From: Nostoc sp. C052
Lineage (GTDB): Bacteria > Cyanobacteriota > Cyanobacteriia > Cyanobacteriales > Nostocaceae
NCBI RefSeq assembly: GCF_013393905.1
Contig: NZ_CP040272.1
Span: forward strand, 6,333,501-6,397,500
Direction of reading: 5' to 3'
Length of the DNA stretch: 64,000 nucleotides
The notes under the pieces were generated by a model. That model made no database searches. It was given only the letters and a program-made list of their open reading frames with translations, and was not told where the DNA came from. The translations under genes and the position numbers were made by a program. Every line of letters begins with the position of its first letter. Within the stretch, counting starts at the first letter, position 1. Positions 26,574-36,618 of this stretch are shown piece after piece.

Positions 26574-27989
26574 CTATTCCACTATTTTCGACTCTGGTTC
26601 TCTCAGTACCAACTCAGACATCAAATCTGGCAAAAACGCTTTTTCCCCATCTTTAGGTGTCTCAGTTTGTTCCTCAGCAGCAGGTAGCCAGTTGATAAAT
26701 GGTAGGGGTAACAGGGTGCTGAGATTAGTAATTAGCACTAATAGCCAAAGTGATTCAAAGTTCGTGGCGGTGATCCCCAGCCAATAGGTGATTAATGCCC
26801 CAAATGCATGGGAAACCGTTGCTGCTGAATTAAAAACCGACATTAATAAGGCAAATAATGTCGCTTCCACTCCAGGGGGACAAAGCCTTGCTGCTAACAC
26901 CATCACTTGCATAAAGGTAATTTTACCCATTACAGTGAGAATAAGACTATCACCCAAACTAAACCAGTGGTCATCTATACCCAACAGTCTGTTTGTGTGG
27001 GTCACTAACAAGAGCATCGTCATCCCCAAAATTGAGGAAAGAACAGTACTCCAAGCAAAAATCACTCGAAAAGGGATGCTTTTGAGGAAACGTTGAAAAA
27101 TCCAAACGCCTGCTAAAGAAGCGAAACTTGTTACCAAGTGTACCCGCCCCAAAAACTCTGGTTCAAAGTGTAGTTCGTTGGTAGAGAAGTAGAAAAAGGC
27201 CGAGTCAGCATTTGGGGTAGCTTGCCAGATGAAGACGAATGCCGTTGGTAGCCAAATTGTTTTTTGGGTAATGGCTTGGCGTAGCTGCCCCAGTTGATGT
27301 TTGATGGGTAGGGGGTTTGTCTGATTACTATCTTGAGAATCTTTCCGAATGGGAGACTCAGCAATTAACCAAGCTACCCCTGAAACTATGAGAGGAAAGA
27401 AGGCGGTAATCCCAAAGACGGTACGGGTAGTAAAGTATTGAAGTAGCAGACCGCTAAAGTATGCTGTGATTAAACCTCCGATCGCAGAAGCACCCCAGCA
27501 CAGAGATTGTAGTGAACCGGCTGTTGCTTGTGATTCGCCTCTGGCACGTTCTACAACCAGCGAGTCAACTATGACATCACTAAGGGCGACAGAAAGAGAA
27601 CTAAGAGCGATCGCTAAGGTAGCTGCCCAGCTAGTATGAACTATTGTGGCCAGACTCACCCAAGAAGCAGTTCCCAATATCCCAGATAAAATCAAGTAAG
27701 GACGCCGACGATAGCCAAATATAGGCAAGCCATCAGAGATAAAACCAAATACCGGCTTGATCATCCAAGGTAGGAAAACAATTCCTAATAGTGCCGACAC
27801 CTGGACTGGACTTAGCAGCAGTTCATCTTTGAGGAAAAAGCTCACGGCTAGACGCGATAGCCCTAAAATTCCTTGGACAAAGTAAACGGTGAGAATTGCA
27901 ATTAACTCTGCATTGGGTTCATTACCCAAGAAGATTTTTTGTCTTAATGAGTCTTTGACCTTGGACAAGCCAGATGATTGAACCACCAT
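26574..27989 (-). CDS. Folate/biopterin (BT1) family MFS transporter
   Basis: 471 residues, about 12 membrane helices. The BT1 signatures are clear: YFVQGILGLSRLAVSFFLKD, LPWMIKPVFGFISDGLPIFGYRRRPYL and DVIVDSLVVERAR. The Synechocystis and plant-plastid members transport folates, and Leishmania BT1 transports biopterin. Convergent with kdpD, with an 86-bp gap. The last ~25 residues are charged and cytoplasmic. Confidence 0.88.
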   Translation of the reverse strand: MVVQSSGLSKVKDSLRQKIFLGNEPNAELIAILTVYFVQGILGLSRLAVSFFLKDELLLSPVQVSALLGIVFLPWMIKPVFGFISDGLPIFGYRRRPYLILSGILGTASWVSLATIVHTSWAATLAIALSSLSVALSDVIVDSLVVERARGESQATAGSLQSLCWGASAIGGLITAYFSGLLLQYFTTRTVFGITAFFPLIVSGVAWLIAESPIRKDSQDSNQTNPLPIKHQLGQLRQAITQKTIWLPTAFVFIWQATPNADSAFFYFSTNELHFEPEFLGRVHLVTSFASLAGVWIFQRFLKSIPFRVIFAWSTVLSSILGMTMLLLVTHTNRLLGIDDHWFSLGDSLILTVMGKITFMQVMVLAARLCPPGVEATLFALLMSVFNSAATVSHAFGALITYWLGITATNFESLWLLVLITNLSTLLPLPFINWLPAAEEQTETPKDGEKAFLPDLMSELVLREPESKIVE

Positions 27990-28483
27990 TTGATAAATAT
28001 TTTTTAAATTTTATCTACTTTTCTATCATATCGATTCTTAAAACCTGGGCTTTAAAATCAGTTCTATCCCAAGTTAAGCCTATTGGCTGGGAATGGATCT
28101 TTAACGCTGAAGCACGGGGCTAACTGGGAATTGTGTAAGTGTTGTAGAGTGGCTGCTCATAAAATAAATCGCCAAACAATTAAGGCGAGCTTACTTAAGT
28201 AAACTCGCCCTAACTTGTGTTTAATGTTGACTTTTTGCGGGAATTTCTGAAATCTTGCCTACAGTATGCTACGCGAAGTGGAGCCTGGGAGTGAGGCATA
28301 GAGAAAACCAATTAGAATTGGTATCTTTAATAAAATTGCTTGAAAGCATTGCTATTAAAGTGGCGTAGGCGTAGCCGGCCGCAGGCATCGCTTGAGAGTG
28401 ACATTCCCTTAAATATCATCAGAAGTGCAGAAGATACTTAATGTGAGCTATAAATTGCGTTGTTTGCAAGCCACTAGACTTTA
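27990..28483. other. Intergenic region with hairpins
   Basis: Contains a near-perfect hairpin GGCGAG-TTACTTAAGTAA-CTCGCC at 28184-28209 and a GC-rich dispersed repeat (about 28345-28395, GCGTAGGCGTAGCCGGCCGC). No coding frame seen. Confidence 0.5.
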
Positions 28484-29284
28484 TTAAGACAATTGCAAAA
28501 CTGACTTTTTCTTGACTCGACGAGTCATAACTGAAGCAGCACCCACAAAACCAATTGTAAAAACTCCTAATACAGAAGAAGACTCAGGAACCGCTTGAGT
28601 AACTATATTACCAGTGATACTCTTGTAACTAGTGGCAACTGTGTGATTATCTGATTCAAAACCAGTTCCACCAACATTGGTGAATTGAACTTGATCAAAA
28701 GTTCCGCCAACATCGTAGAAGTTGATGAACGCAAAGGGTTCTCCAGAATCCTGACCTTTGAATTGTGAGTTAGGATTACCGTAGTAGCTGGATTTATTTG
28801 ATAGTTTTGCGATATAATTAACCACATCAGCGGTGGTCATAGAATAGACGACTTTACCTTGTGAAAGAAATGTAAGTACGTTGCTAGCATCTCCTGCCGA
28901 CCACCAAAGCCCAAAGTAACTTTGTGGGGTTGTTAAACTCAGGGTAGAAACCGTTTGTTTACTACCGTTATTCGTATCTACATCAAAATATTTACCCGAT
29001 CCACCAGCGCCACCATATTGGTTTGCATTGTTGATTAGACCGTTATCATAAGAACCAATAGTTGTTGTGCCATCCTGCCATTGAAACTTTGTTGCGCTGT
29101 AACCTGTTTTTTCTGCATCAAAAGTGTCTACATGGGCATTAACAAGATTTGATAATTGTGCATTTTGTACGCCTGCGTTTTCTATTGATACCGCAAAAGA
29201 CGCAGCCATTGCAGGACGGGTAATAGTAGCTAAAGATAGAACTACACCAGAAGCGATCGCAGACTTAATTAAAAGATTTTTCAT
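28484..29284 (-). CDS. PEP-CTERM-type exported protein
   Basis: 266 residues. Signal peptide 1-27 (ends PAMAAS). The body is Ser/Thr/Gly/Asn-rich beta sequence. The C-terminus has VPESSSVLG, a hydrophobic helix (VFTIGFVGAASVM) and a basic tail (TRRVKKK), the layout of PEP-CTERM sorting signals with the common VPES variant, normally cleaved by an exosortase. Residues 30-230 have the W/Y pattern of carbohydrate-binding-like beta sandwiches (YFGLWWSAGDASNVLTF), probably a matrix or surface protein. Monocistronic. Confidence 0.75.
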   Translation of the reverse strand: MKNLLIKSAIASGVVLSLATITRPAMAASFAVSIENAGVQNAQLSNLVNAHVDTFDAEKTGYSATKFQWQDGTTTIGSYDNGLINNANQYGGAGGSGKYFDVDTNNGSKQTVSTLSLTTPQSYFGLWWSAGDASNVLTFLSQGKVVYSMTTADVVNYIAKLSNKSSYYGNPNSQFKGQDSGEPFAFINFYDVGGTFDQVQFTNVGGTGFESDNHTVATSYKSITGNIVTQAVPESSSVLGVFTIGFVGAASVMTRRVKKKSVLQLS

Positions 29285-29789
29285 TTGTCAATTCCTTTTT
29301 GGTTTTTATTCTTTCGTGTTCATAGCCTCATTGTGCGATTTAGTTCTAGATTTAAACATCAGAGTGATTACTACTTTTTTAATGTGACTCTATCCAGATA
29401 AAAATGCAGGTTGTTAGACTTTATTTAGAGGATAATTACTGATATTATGTGCTGTGATATCTATAGTTTTATGTAGAAATTGCAAAGTTGTCAGTGCTAA
29501 ATTGTAAATAAGCTTTATTTATCAAAAGTGCCATTTTTTAATTCGCAGGTAGTTTATATTTTTAGGGTTCTAGGTCAAGAAGGCATGAGGCATTGTCCTA
29601 TAGCAATTCCTGGAAAACCTGTGCTTATCCCGTGGCTATTTCCAAAAAAGTCCAGAGAGTATCTGTTTTTTATCTGAAAAATCAAAAAATTGTAAATTTT
29701 CTCGAATCAATTATGTCACCTGAGTTTTTTGACATAGGTAGTAGCATGAATTAAACTACCTCTTGCAATCAACAAAAGAATCTCGATCA
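29285..29789. other. Intergenic region between divergent genes
   Basis: AT-rich; presumably contains promoters for the PEP-CTERM gene and anmK. No repeat, operator or RNA structure could be supported. Confidence 0.4.
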
Positions 29790-31013
29790 ATGCATCCGAC
29801 TGAAGAAGTTGCTGTTCCTACTCGCGTTATCGGTTTAATTAGTGGCACATCCGTAGATGGTATAGACGCAGCCTTGGTAGAGATTTCCGGTACAGAATCG
29901 GATCTCAAAATTGAGTTGCTGGCTGGGGCAACATATCCTTATCCAGCCGAACTCAGAGAAAGAATATTGGCGGTTGGTGCAGGCGTTGCCATCTCAATGG
30001 CAGAATTAGCAGAAATAGATGATGCGATCGCTATTGTCTTTGCCCAAGCTGCCCAAAATATTCAAATTGGTCATCAGCCAGCTACTCTCATTGGCTCCCA
30101 CGGTCAGACAGTTTATCATCGACCACCTAAAGAAGGAGCAGGAGAGCAGGGGAGCAGGGGGAGAGAAATGCCTCACTCAGCATTTAGCACTCCTTTGGGT
30201 TACAGTCTGCAACTAGGCCGTGGTGCATTAATTGCCCATCTTACAGCTACTACTACTGTGAGCAACTTCCGTGTTGCTGATATTGCTATTGGTGGTCATG
30301 GTGCGCCCCTCGTTCCCAGAGTTGATGCTTATTTACTCAGTCATCCCCAAGAAGGGCGTTGCATTCAAAACATTGGTGGTATTGGCAATGTTGCTTATAT
30401 TCCGCCTCGGTATGGTGACTGGCTCTCAAAAATTCGCGCTTGGGATACTGGCCCAGGAAATAGTCTGTTGGATCTAGCGGTGGAGCATTTAAGCGCTGGT
30501 GCTAAAACTTATGATGAAGACGGCAAGTGGGCAGCAAGTGGTACTCCTTGCAATCCATTGGTAGAACAATGGTTAAGCCAAGACTATTTTCATCTACCGC
30601 CGCCTAAATCCACTGGTCGAGAGTTATTTGGCGTGACTTATCTGCATCAGTGTTTAAAAGATGCCCAAGCATATCAACTTAATGCTGCTGATGTACTGGC
30701 AACTCTCACGGAACTTACAGCGGCTTCAATTGTTCATAGTTACCGCACTTTTTTGCCGGAAATGCCACAACGGGTACTATTATGTGGTGGTGGTAGTCGC
30801 AATCTCTATCTCAAACAAAGATTACAGTTGTTGATGACATCAATACCAGTCTGGACTACAGATGAAGTTGGCTTGAATGCAGATTTTAAAGAAGCGATCG
30901 CTTTCGCAGTTTTAGCCTACTGGCGAAATTTGGGCATTCCTGGCAACCTACCTACTGCCACTGGGGCACCTCAAGAAGTGCTTTTGGGAGAAATTCAGCA
31001 AGTTCAGTCTTAA
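29790..31013 (+). CDS. anmK: Anhydro-N-acetylmuramic acid kinase
   Basis: About 407 residues from the ATG at 29790. An upstream in-frame TTG at 29763 is less likely. AnmK recycles cell-wall 1,6-anhydro-MurNAc to MurNAc-6-phosphate with ATP. Signatures: GLISGTSVDGIDAALVE (phosphate loop), GSHGQTVYHRPP with the catalytic Asp region, NIGGIGNV, AWDTGPGNSLLD and LCGGGSRN. Residues about 114-135 (AGEQGSRGRE...) are a low-complexity insertion encoded by a GGAGCAGGGG-type purine repeat, absent from typical AnmK, located in a surface loop after HRPP. Confidence 0.93.
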   Translation: MHPTEEVAVPTRVIGLISGTSVDGIDAALVEISGTESDLKIELLAGATYPYPAELRERILAVGAGVAISMAELAEIDDAIAIVFAQAAQNIQIGHQPATLIGSHGQTVYHRPPKEGAGEQGSRGREMPHSAFSTPLGYSLQLGRGALIAHLTATTTVSNFRVADIAIGGHGAPLVPRVDAYLLSHPQEGRCIQNIGGIGNVAYIPPRYGDWLSKIRAWDTGPGNSLLDLAVEHLSAGAKTYDEDGKWAASGTPCNPLVEQWLSQDYFHLPPPKSTGRELFGVTYLHQCLKDAQAYQLNAADVLATLTELTAASIVHSYRTFLPEMPQRVLLCGGGSRNLYLKQRLQLLMTSIPVWTTDEVGLNADFKEAIAFAVLAYWRNLGIPGNLPTATGAPQEVLLGEIQQVQS

Positions 31014-31079
31014 ATGCTGTTAGGAGATAGCTAAGGTTTAGCCCGTACTGAATGGGAAAGTAGGGAAAGAATTTCTAAC

Positions 31080-31118
31080 TTTTAACTCCTAACTCTTAAC
31101 TCTTAACTCCTAACTCAG
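31080..31118. repeat. Heptamer repeat (AACTCCT/AACTCTT)
   Basis: Five or so consecutive seven-base units of the AACTC(C/T)T type. Same family as 58095-58135. Confidence 0.75.
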
Positions 31119-31172
31119 CACTGCTATAACTGTAGTCTTGGCGACACTCGATCGAGACAGGAAATATAAAAA

Positions 31173-31619
31173 GTGGCTCATACTTTTTTATTAGAACCAG
31201 GACGCTGGGCAATGCAAGGGAATTGGCTGGAACGTAATGGTATACCAATCAGCGTCAAGGGTATGACCTTGGTAGCTTGGCATCGAGATAACTGGTTCAC
31301 TATGGCCACAAAATTAATATTCCCAGGTAGCGATCGCTCCGAAATCTCTCTACAATACAAGGGGCGGCTGCATGAGGGAGAGCGTCAATATACTTTTTTA
31401 CTACAACATAATATTTTGGGTCAGGTTGAAGGCGAAGGCTGGATTGGTTTAGATACTATTGTGCAGCGTTACTGGGTACTAGGCGATCGTCAGCGACGTA
31501 GTGGCTTTGAAACCCTACACCGGATTTCGGAAGATACATATTACCTCAGTAGTGGCATTTTGGCTGGTCATTGTTTAACTAACACAATGGAAGCGAGTCT
31601 AGAGCGTCAATCAAGTTAA
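31173..31619 (+). CDS. Conserved hypothetical protein
   Basis: 148 residues with GTG start after GACAGGAA. Beta-rich, many Trp and Gly: FLLEPGRWAMQGNWLERNG, LVAWHRDNWFTMATKLIF, LQHNILGQVEGEGWIG, DRQRRSGFETLHR. No signal peptide or helix of membrane type. The alternating hydrophobic strands suggest a small lipocalin-like or calycin barrel, but this is a guess. It follows anmK by 159 bp. Confidence 0.65.
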   Translation: MAHTFLLEPGRWAMQGNWLERNGIPISVKGMTLVAWHRDNWFTMATKLIFPGSDRSEISLQYKGRLHEGERQYTFLLQHNILGQVEGEGWIGLDTIVQRYWVLGDRQRRSGFETLHRISEDTYYLSSGILAGHCLTNTMEASLERQSS

Positions 31620-31776
31620 GGTCAACGCTACCTCACTGCTGTACATCTAGTCCAGAAGTTTTCTGTTACATATTTTGAATATCGCCCTGCTATCCTGTGA
31701 ACGCTGAAGAAAAAACCTTGGCAATTTGATCAATTTATTCGCTCTAAAGCATCTTCCTCACTATGGCGACATCAAT

Positions 31777-33030
31777 TTAGAACTGCTGAAAATATTTTTG
31801 TATAAGATTAATTATAGAATTGCGATCGTAATGTTTTATAGCAGCAGCACGAGCTTGATTTCCTAGCTGTTCGCAAAGAAAATCATTTCTAAATAACTCT
31901 AGACAAGCTTGGGCAAAATCTTCAGGCTGATCTCGAAGCATGTATTCTTTCCCGTCTATTATTTCTAGCCCTTCTGCTCCAACACTAGTTGAAACAATTG
32001 GTTTTCCATACGCTGCTGCTTCGATGATTTTAAGTCGAGTACCACCTCCAGATAAGATTGGGCAACAAACGACGCGAGTTTGGTCATAAAGAGCATTTAT
32101 ATCTGTGACAAAGCCTGTAAATTCAACTCCAGGAATATTATCATTATAAGTACGAATATTATCTGGACTCTTGCCAGCAATAATTAAACGTGCTTCTGGC
32201 TGCTGTTGATAAATAAGTGGCCAAATCTTCTCTATCAAGAAATTAGCACCAATAACATTATTAGGCGATTGGTCATAATTTCCTAAAAACAGCAAATTTT
32301 TATTGCTAGGAAGCAAACTTTTTGTCGTTGGGATAGTCACAGCATTTGCTACTGTTTTAACCTGAGAATCATTAAATTTTTCCGAAACATATTTACGATC
32401 GATCTCAGAACAAACAAATGTTAAGTCTGAAATTGCCACAGCACGAGAAAGTAGTAATTCTTTGTAAAGAGTCTGAAAAAAGAAAAGAGGAACTGATTTA
32501 ATATTCTCCCAGTAACTCCCTAAATAACGTAGCTTAGATGTCCATAACCTCTTGTAATAATCAGTACGGGAAATATCATCAACATCAAAAAAAATAGTAG
32601 GAAAGTTATATTCAGTACCTAATGCTGGAAAAATCGATAGTAATCTACTAAAGAATATGATGTCAGGTTTTATTATTTGAAGTTGCTCCTTTAAAAATCT
32701 AGTCTCTAACGAGTTCCTGCTAGAAAATAATCTTTTTTTATCATAAAAATTCAAAAGTATATCTATTGTTTTCCCTACTAAGTTACCTCTCATTCCATAC
32801 GGAAAAATATATAAGCTAACCTTCTTATTTAATTTATTACTTAGATTTGCTTCTATGTCAGCAGTTTTTTCTAAGGTCAAATTTTCTTGCCCGTTACTAA
32901 GATAGTAAAGGATGTGGATCTCAGCAATTTCCTTGAGTGCATCGATAAATAGTTCTAGGCGTTTAAACCATCCATGTTTATCAGTTTTATTATCAGTTGG
33001 TAAGTGGCACGTCACAATTAAAACTTTCAT
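31777..33030 (-). CDS. Glycosyltransferase, GT4/GT1-type
   Basis: 417 residues in the GT-B fold. The N-terminal acceptor domain begins KVLIVTCHLPTDNKTDKHGWFKRLELF. The C-terminal donor-sugar domain has NLLFLGNYDQSPNNVIGANFLIEKIWP, ARLIIAGKSP, GVEFTGFV and the nucleotide-sugar motif SGGGTRLKIIEAAAYGKPIVST. This is the pattern of retaining GT4-like enzymes building surface polysaccharide. The gene is AT-richer than its neighbours and isolated, which fits horizontal acquisition. Acceptor and sugar unknown. Confidence 0.85.
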   Translation of the reverse strand: MKVLIVTCHLPTDNKTDKHGWFKRLELFIDALKEIAEIHILYYLSNGQENLTLEKTADIEANLSNKLNKKVSLYIFPYGMRGNLVGKTIDILLNFYDKKRLFSSRNSLETRFLKEQLQIIKPDIIFFSRLLSIFPALGTEYNFPTIFFDVDDISRTDYYKRLWTSKLRYLGSYWENIKSVPLFFFQTLYKELLLSRAVAISDLTFVCSEIDRKYVSEKFNDSQVKTVANAVTIPTTKSLLPSNKNLLFLGNYDQSPNNVIGANFLIEKIWPLIYQQQPEARLIIAGKSPDNIRTYNDNIPGVEFTGFVTDINALYDQTRVVCCPILSGGGTRLKIIEAAAYGKPIVSTSVGAEGLEIIDGKEYMLRDQPEDFAQACLELFRNDFLCEQLGNQARAAAIKHYDRNSIINLIQKYFQQF

Positions 33031-34411
33031 ATATTCGTCTAAAATAGTTTCTATGCAAAAAATATTTATCGCTAAAGCAAGCGTCTAAACTTGAAAGTAA
33101 ATATGCATTTTGCTAGTCTAGGTAACTCATTAAATATCCTGAGGCAAAGAAAAATTGATTTCTAGAAATCTAGCAAGTTTTTGATGAGGTTACTTTTATT
33201 TTCAATGGAAAAACAATTTTTCTACTTTGTCTTCACTTAAGTAAATATAGCAAAAATAGCATAACTTTGAATTTATACACAAAATTTTACATTTCATCTG
33301 GAATTCTAGCGCTCTTCTATGACTCTGGAGAGAGAATAATCCAAGCGATTAGAAATCGCAGCTACACAAACTCTCGTCCCTTCGGGTTTGGGAGTGACGC
33401 TCGTTCGCCCTTGGCGTCTCCCCTTGGGAAAAGACTCGCTAACGCTACGCTATCGCAATCGACGGAAACCGCCAAGACTGCGACCCCCTCACCGCCTACG
33501 CGGACTAACGCCAAAATAGGGTTTCAAATTTAATCTGACGAGAGTAATAAAAGAGCGCTGGGAAGCTAGAGAAAATCAGCAGTCAATGGTTTATAATACA
33601 CTTGTATTATATATATCAATGATGAGTTGTAAGCGAAAGTAGAATCCTTCATCAGAATTCAAGAAAATGATATTGGTCAACGTGCTTAATTCGTTTCAGC
33701 CATTTAAGGTTAAATAAACTCATCGGGACTGCCTTTCTTCGGTAAAAAAACGAAACGAGCCGCTATGGATAACAATTATATGATTCAGGTTCTAAATTAT
33801 TGTTTTATTAGCAGCACATTAGATTCTTCTGATTCCTTATGTCAAGACTGATTGAGATACTCTTACCCTTTACTATGCAATGGGTAATAAATCAGCTTTT
33901 GATATGTCTAATAACCTACAAGTAAACAGAAATTCTTACTTGATTCAAAACTCTGCGCTCACGACTGAGTTCTCAGAACTTTGTGGTAAGCGCGGTACTT
34001 CCTAAATAAGGTTTTTGCTAAATCCTAGAGTTATCTATTTCGTCAAAATTGGGCAAACTAAAATTACATGACAATTAAAGTGCAAATGGTACAAGGCGTC
34101 ATTATAAATATACCCTTTCTGCTTGTTTGATTTAGTCTGTTGCACCAGTTGTAATAACCATCTTGGTTCCAAACTGGCAGAGCGTGGTTTAAATCCCCTA
34201 AAAGAGGATTTAAAAAGCTAGTACAGCACTGCCTAAATAAAGCGACGATTGGAAATCGCACATAAGCTTATCCTATAAGCTCTTTGCTCCCCGACTTCTG
34301 CCTTGCAGTACGAGCCTAGAAAGTCATTTATGGGCACAATAATTCAGATATCAGTTTGAATGCACTTTTCCTCCCAAACACTTACAACCTGCTTTTGGAG
34401 TCGAATTTTCT
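33031..34411. other. 1.4-kb repeat-rich intergenic region
   Basis: Holds a 252-bp inverted-end element (33308-33559) and a 9-bp hairpin TTTAAATCC/GGATTTAAA (34188-34214). The rest is AT-rich. Short frames here translate dispersed repeats (GFGSDARSPLAS type) and are not genes. The kinase promoter must lie in the last 100 bases. Confidence 0.6.
33308..33559. mobile_element. 252-bp palindrome-ended repeat element
   Basis: Left AGCGCTCTTCTATGACTCT and right (inverted) AGCGCTCTTTTATTACTCT agree at 17 of 19 bases. The interior contains GC-rich dispersed repeat text (TCGTTCGCCCTTGGCGTCTCC, and CGCTAACGCTACGCTA). No clear target duplication and no transposase. Confidence 0.6.
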
Positions 34412-35965
34412 ATGTCAGACCCTAACATTGGTCGCTTACTCAGCAAACGCTACCAACTCCAGGAGTTAATCGGTACTGGAGCAATGGGTCGAGTTTATCG
34501 TGCTAAAGATACTTTATTGGGAGGTGTACCCGTTGCAGTTAAGTTTCTCGCTCTCTCAATCCAAAATGAAAAGATGCGATTACAAGACCGCTTTGAGCGA
34601 GAAGCAAAAACCTGTGCTTTACTAGGGCAAAAAAGCATCCATATTGTCCGAGTTATGGATTATGGCGTAGATGACAATAATACCCCGTTCTACGTGATGG
34701 AATACTTACAAGGACAAAGCCTGAACAATATTATTCGTAAGGAACGACTGCCTTTAGCAAGATTCCTGAGTATGGCGCGTCAACTGAGCCTGGGATTACA
34801 GTGCGCCCATGATGGTATCCCAGTTGAGGGTACTATTTGCCCAATTATCCATCGCGATATCAAGCCAAGTAATATGCTGGTGATTCAAGATCCCAGTTTC
34901 GGGGAATTGGTCAAGGTTCTCGATTTTGGTATTGCTAAATTATTACAGTCAGATGGCGACCATACAAAATTCTATTTGGGGACATTGGCTTATTCTTCTC
35001 CCGAACAAATGGAGGGTAAGGAATTAGACAACCGTGCTGATATTTATAGTTTGGGTGTCATGATGTTTGAGATGCTCACAGGCAAAATGCCATTGGTGGC
35101 ACCAACTCACTCTTTTGGAGCATGGTATAAAACACATCACTATCAAAAACCACGTTCTTTTGCTGAGGTCGTGCCTGGATTAGAACTACCAAGAGAACTC
35201 GAAAATTTGGTGATGAGTTGTCTCGCTAAGGTAGCACGCGATCGCCCCCAAAGTATCAATGAAATCCTCAAAGTTCTAGCGTCTCTAGAAAAGCCTGAGC
35301 ATACACGCAAAGTTAAACAAGACAGCCATGCCCTAGTTCCTACTACTATAGTTAGTCCTGAGCTTGAACAAAAGACAAAAGCCGAATTGCGGGTATCCTG
35401 GTCTAACGATGAAATCGCTCGTGCCATTTCCTGGCCCCCCAATAAACCAATTGCCGATATTGTCTTTCCCCAGGCCATTCATATCAGTGGGGAGGCTTTA
35501 CCAGCTTTATGGGTGATGCTACCGCAGGAGGAAATTCAAAAACGCTTACTCTGTACCCGCTATAACCAATTTCTGTTCATCTCTATTCCCCATCCCATGC
35601 TGCTATGGATTACTGTCATCTACAACCGTAAGCATGGTGCTAAATGGTTGCCTTATTATCTCGATCTCAAAAGCAGTCTTGGTCAAGAAATTGTCCGGTT
35701 ACTACAGCACACGGGTTACTACCGCTTGTTATTCTTTGCACGAGAAACACCAAATCGCTGTACCCATATCTTACTTTCCAGCGTCGCTTCTGCCCAGCGC
35801 CAACGACTACAAGAGTGGGTCGCAATGAGTAACACGCTGGTGTCTTCTGCCGACCCGCAAATCAGTAAAAGTTTACTAAAAAGTGAGTACGAAAAAATTA
35901 AACCTCAAATTATCACAAAACTGGAAAGTATTGACACAGATTCCCCATACGATCTTTGCAGCTAG
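34412..35965 (+). CDS. Serine/threonine protein kinase with a long unique C-terminus
   Basis: 517 residues. Hanks-type kinase domain about 14-290: glycine loop IGTGAMGRVY, Lys in VAVKFL, catalytic HRDIKPSN (about 147), DFGIAK (about 171), SPEQ in the activation segment. The C-terminal ~200 residues (330-517) are soluble, with LRVSWSNDEIARAISWPPNKPI and HPMLLWITVIYNR, a cyanobacterial extension I cannot name. No membrane helix, so it is a cytoplasmic kinase. The start follows GGAG. Substrate unknown. Confidence 0.88.
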   Translation: MSDPNIGRLLSKRYQLQELIGTGAMGRVYRAKDTLLGGVPVAVKFLALSIQNEKMRLQDRFEREAKTCALLGQKSIHIVRVMDYGVDDNNTPFYVMEYLQGQSLNNIIRKERLPLARFLSMARQLSLGLQCAHDGIPVEGTICPIIHRDIKPSNMLVIQDPSFGELVKVLDFGIAKLLQSDGDHTKFYLGTLAYSSPEQMEGKELDNRADIYSLGVMMFEMLTGKMPLVAPTHSFGAWYKTHHYQKPRSFAEVVPGLELPRELENLVMSCLAKVARDRPQSINEILKVLASLEKPEHTRKVKQDSHALVPTTIVSPELEQKTKAELRVSWSNDEIARAISWPPNKPIADIVFPQAIHISGEALPALWVMLPQEEIQKRLLCTRYNQFLFISIPHPMLLWITVIYNRKHGAKWLPYYLDLKSSLGQEIVRLLQHTGYYRLLFFARETPNRCTHILLSSVASAQRQRLQEWVAMSNTLVSSADPQISKSLLKSEYEKIKPQIITKLESIDTDSPYDLCS

Positions 35966-36420
35966 GAATAATTTTTTAATGTTATTGAGGGCAGGTCACT
36001 ACCGGAATGTAAACTTTTATAAACAAAGTGTATATAAAGATGTAAGTTCTAGTTATATGTATAAAGAGTGAAATTGGTAGCTGCTAAAGCAGTGCTATCT
36101 GAGTTCTCTCTGAATCTTCTTGTGTAGATACTCCAGGAAATTGTAAATTTACGCAGGTGTGGTTCTCAGACTAGACAAAACAAAAAGAAGTTTGGCTAAA
36201 GCAAACAACAAATTTAGCCTACAATGCTAAAGTTAAGTCTAGACTCCAGCAAATATACTGTAGACAATGTTTACTGGTTCTTCGTTGGTTTTGTGAATTG
36301 AAATTTTCCGTCCTTCTTGTGGAGTTACTTATCGAAGTTGACGCCCCGACATCCCCAGCTCTTTTCCTCCTTGGAACCAAGCAAGAGAAGGAGGTCGCCC
36401 ACTGCGACATCAGAACGATT
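35966..36420. other. Gap downstream of nblA and the kinase
   Basis: Between convergent genes. About 36290-36410 is a dispersed-repeat-like stretch (AAGCAAGAGAAGGAGGTCGCCC) with only spurious frames. No terminator of standard shape was found. Confidence 0.4.
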
Positions 36421-36618
36421 CTATGCCATAGTGGAACCGGAATCTAAGCCCCACTGATGCTTCAGAAGTTCTTGATAGGTTGCCTCACGCACGACCATTT
36501 GCTCATAGAGCTTTACTAAAAAGTCTTTGGCTTGCTCGTGGCTCATATTTTGCACCTGAGTGGAAAATGAGCAGATGCTGAATTGCTGTTCCAAGGATAG
36601 TTTCATTGGTTGATTCAT
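36421..36618 (-). CDS. nblA: Phycobilisome degradation protein NblA
   Basis: 65 residues, full length for NblA. The N-terminal part KLSLEQQFSICSFSTQVQNMSHEQAKDFL and the C-terminal LVKLYEQMVVREATYQELLKHQWGLD are the family hallmark. NblA forms helical dimers that bind phycobiliprotein and recruit Clp protease when nitrogen or sulfur is scarce. Start ATG at 36618 after CGGAG. Residue 16 is Cys in place of the more usual Arg (SICSF). Expression in Nostoc is known to respond to nitrogen starvation. No NtcA site was confirmed by eye in the upstream region. Confidence 0.95.
   Translation of the reverse strand: MNQPMKLSLEQQFSICSFSTQVQNMSHEQAKDFLVKLYEQMVVREATYQELLKHQWGLDSGSTMA

Noticed and set aside
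33267..33533. 88-codon frame
   Set aside because: Its text (GFGSDARSPLAS type) is translation of a dispersed GC-rich repeat.
34064..34261. 65-codon minus-strand frame
   Set aside because: Contains a repeat hairpin. No recognisable protein features.
36219..36410. 63-codon minus-strand frame after nblA
   Set aside because: Arg/Ser-rich translation of a repeat-like stretch. An adjacent frame is equally open in parts.
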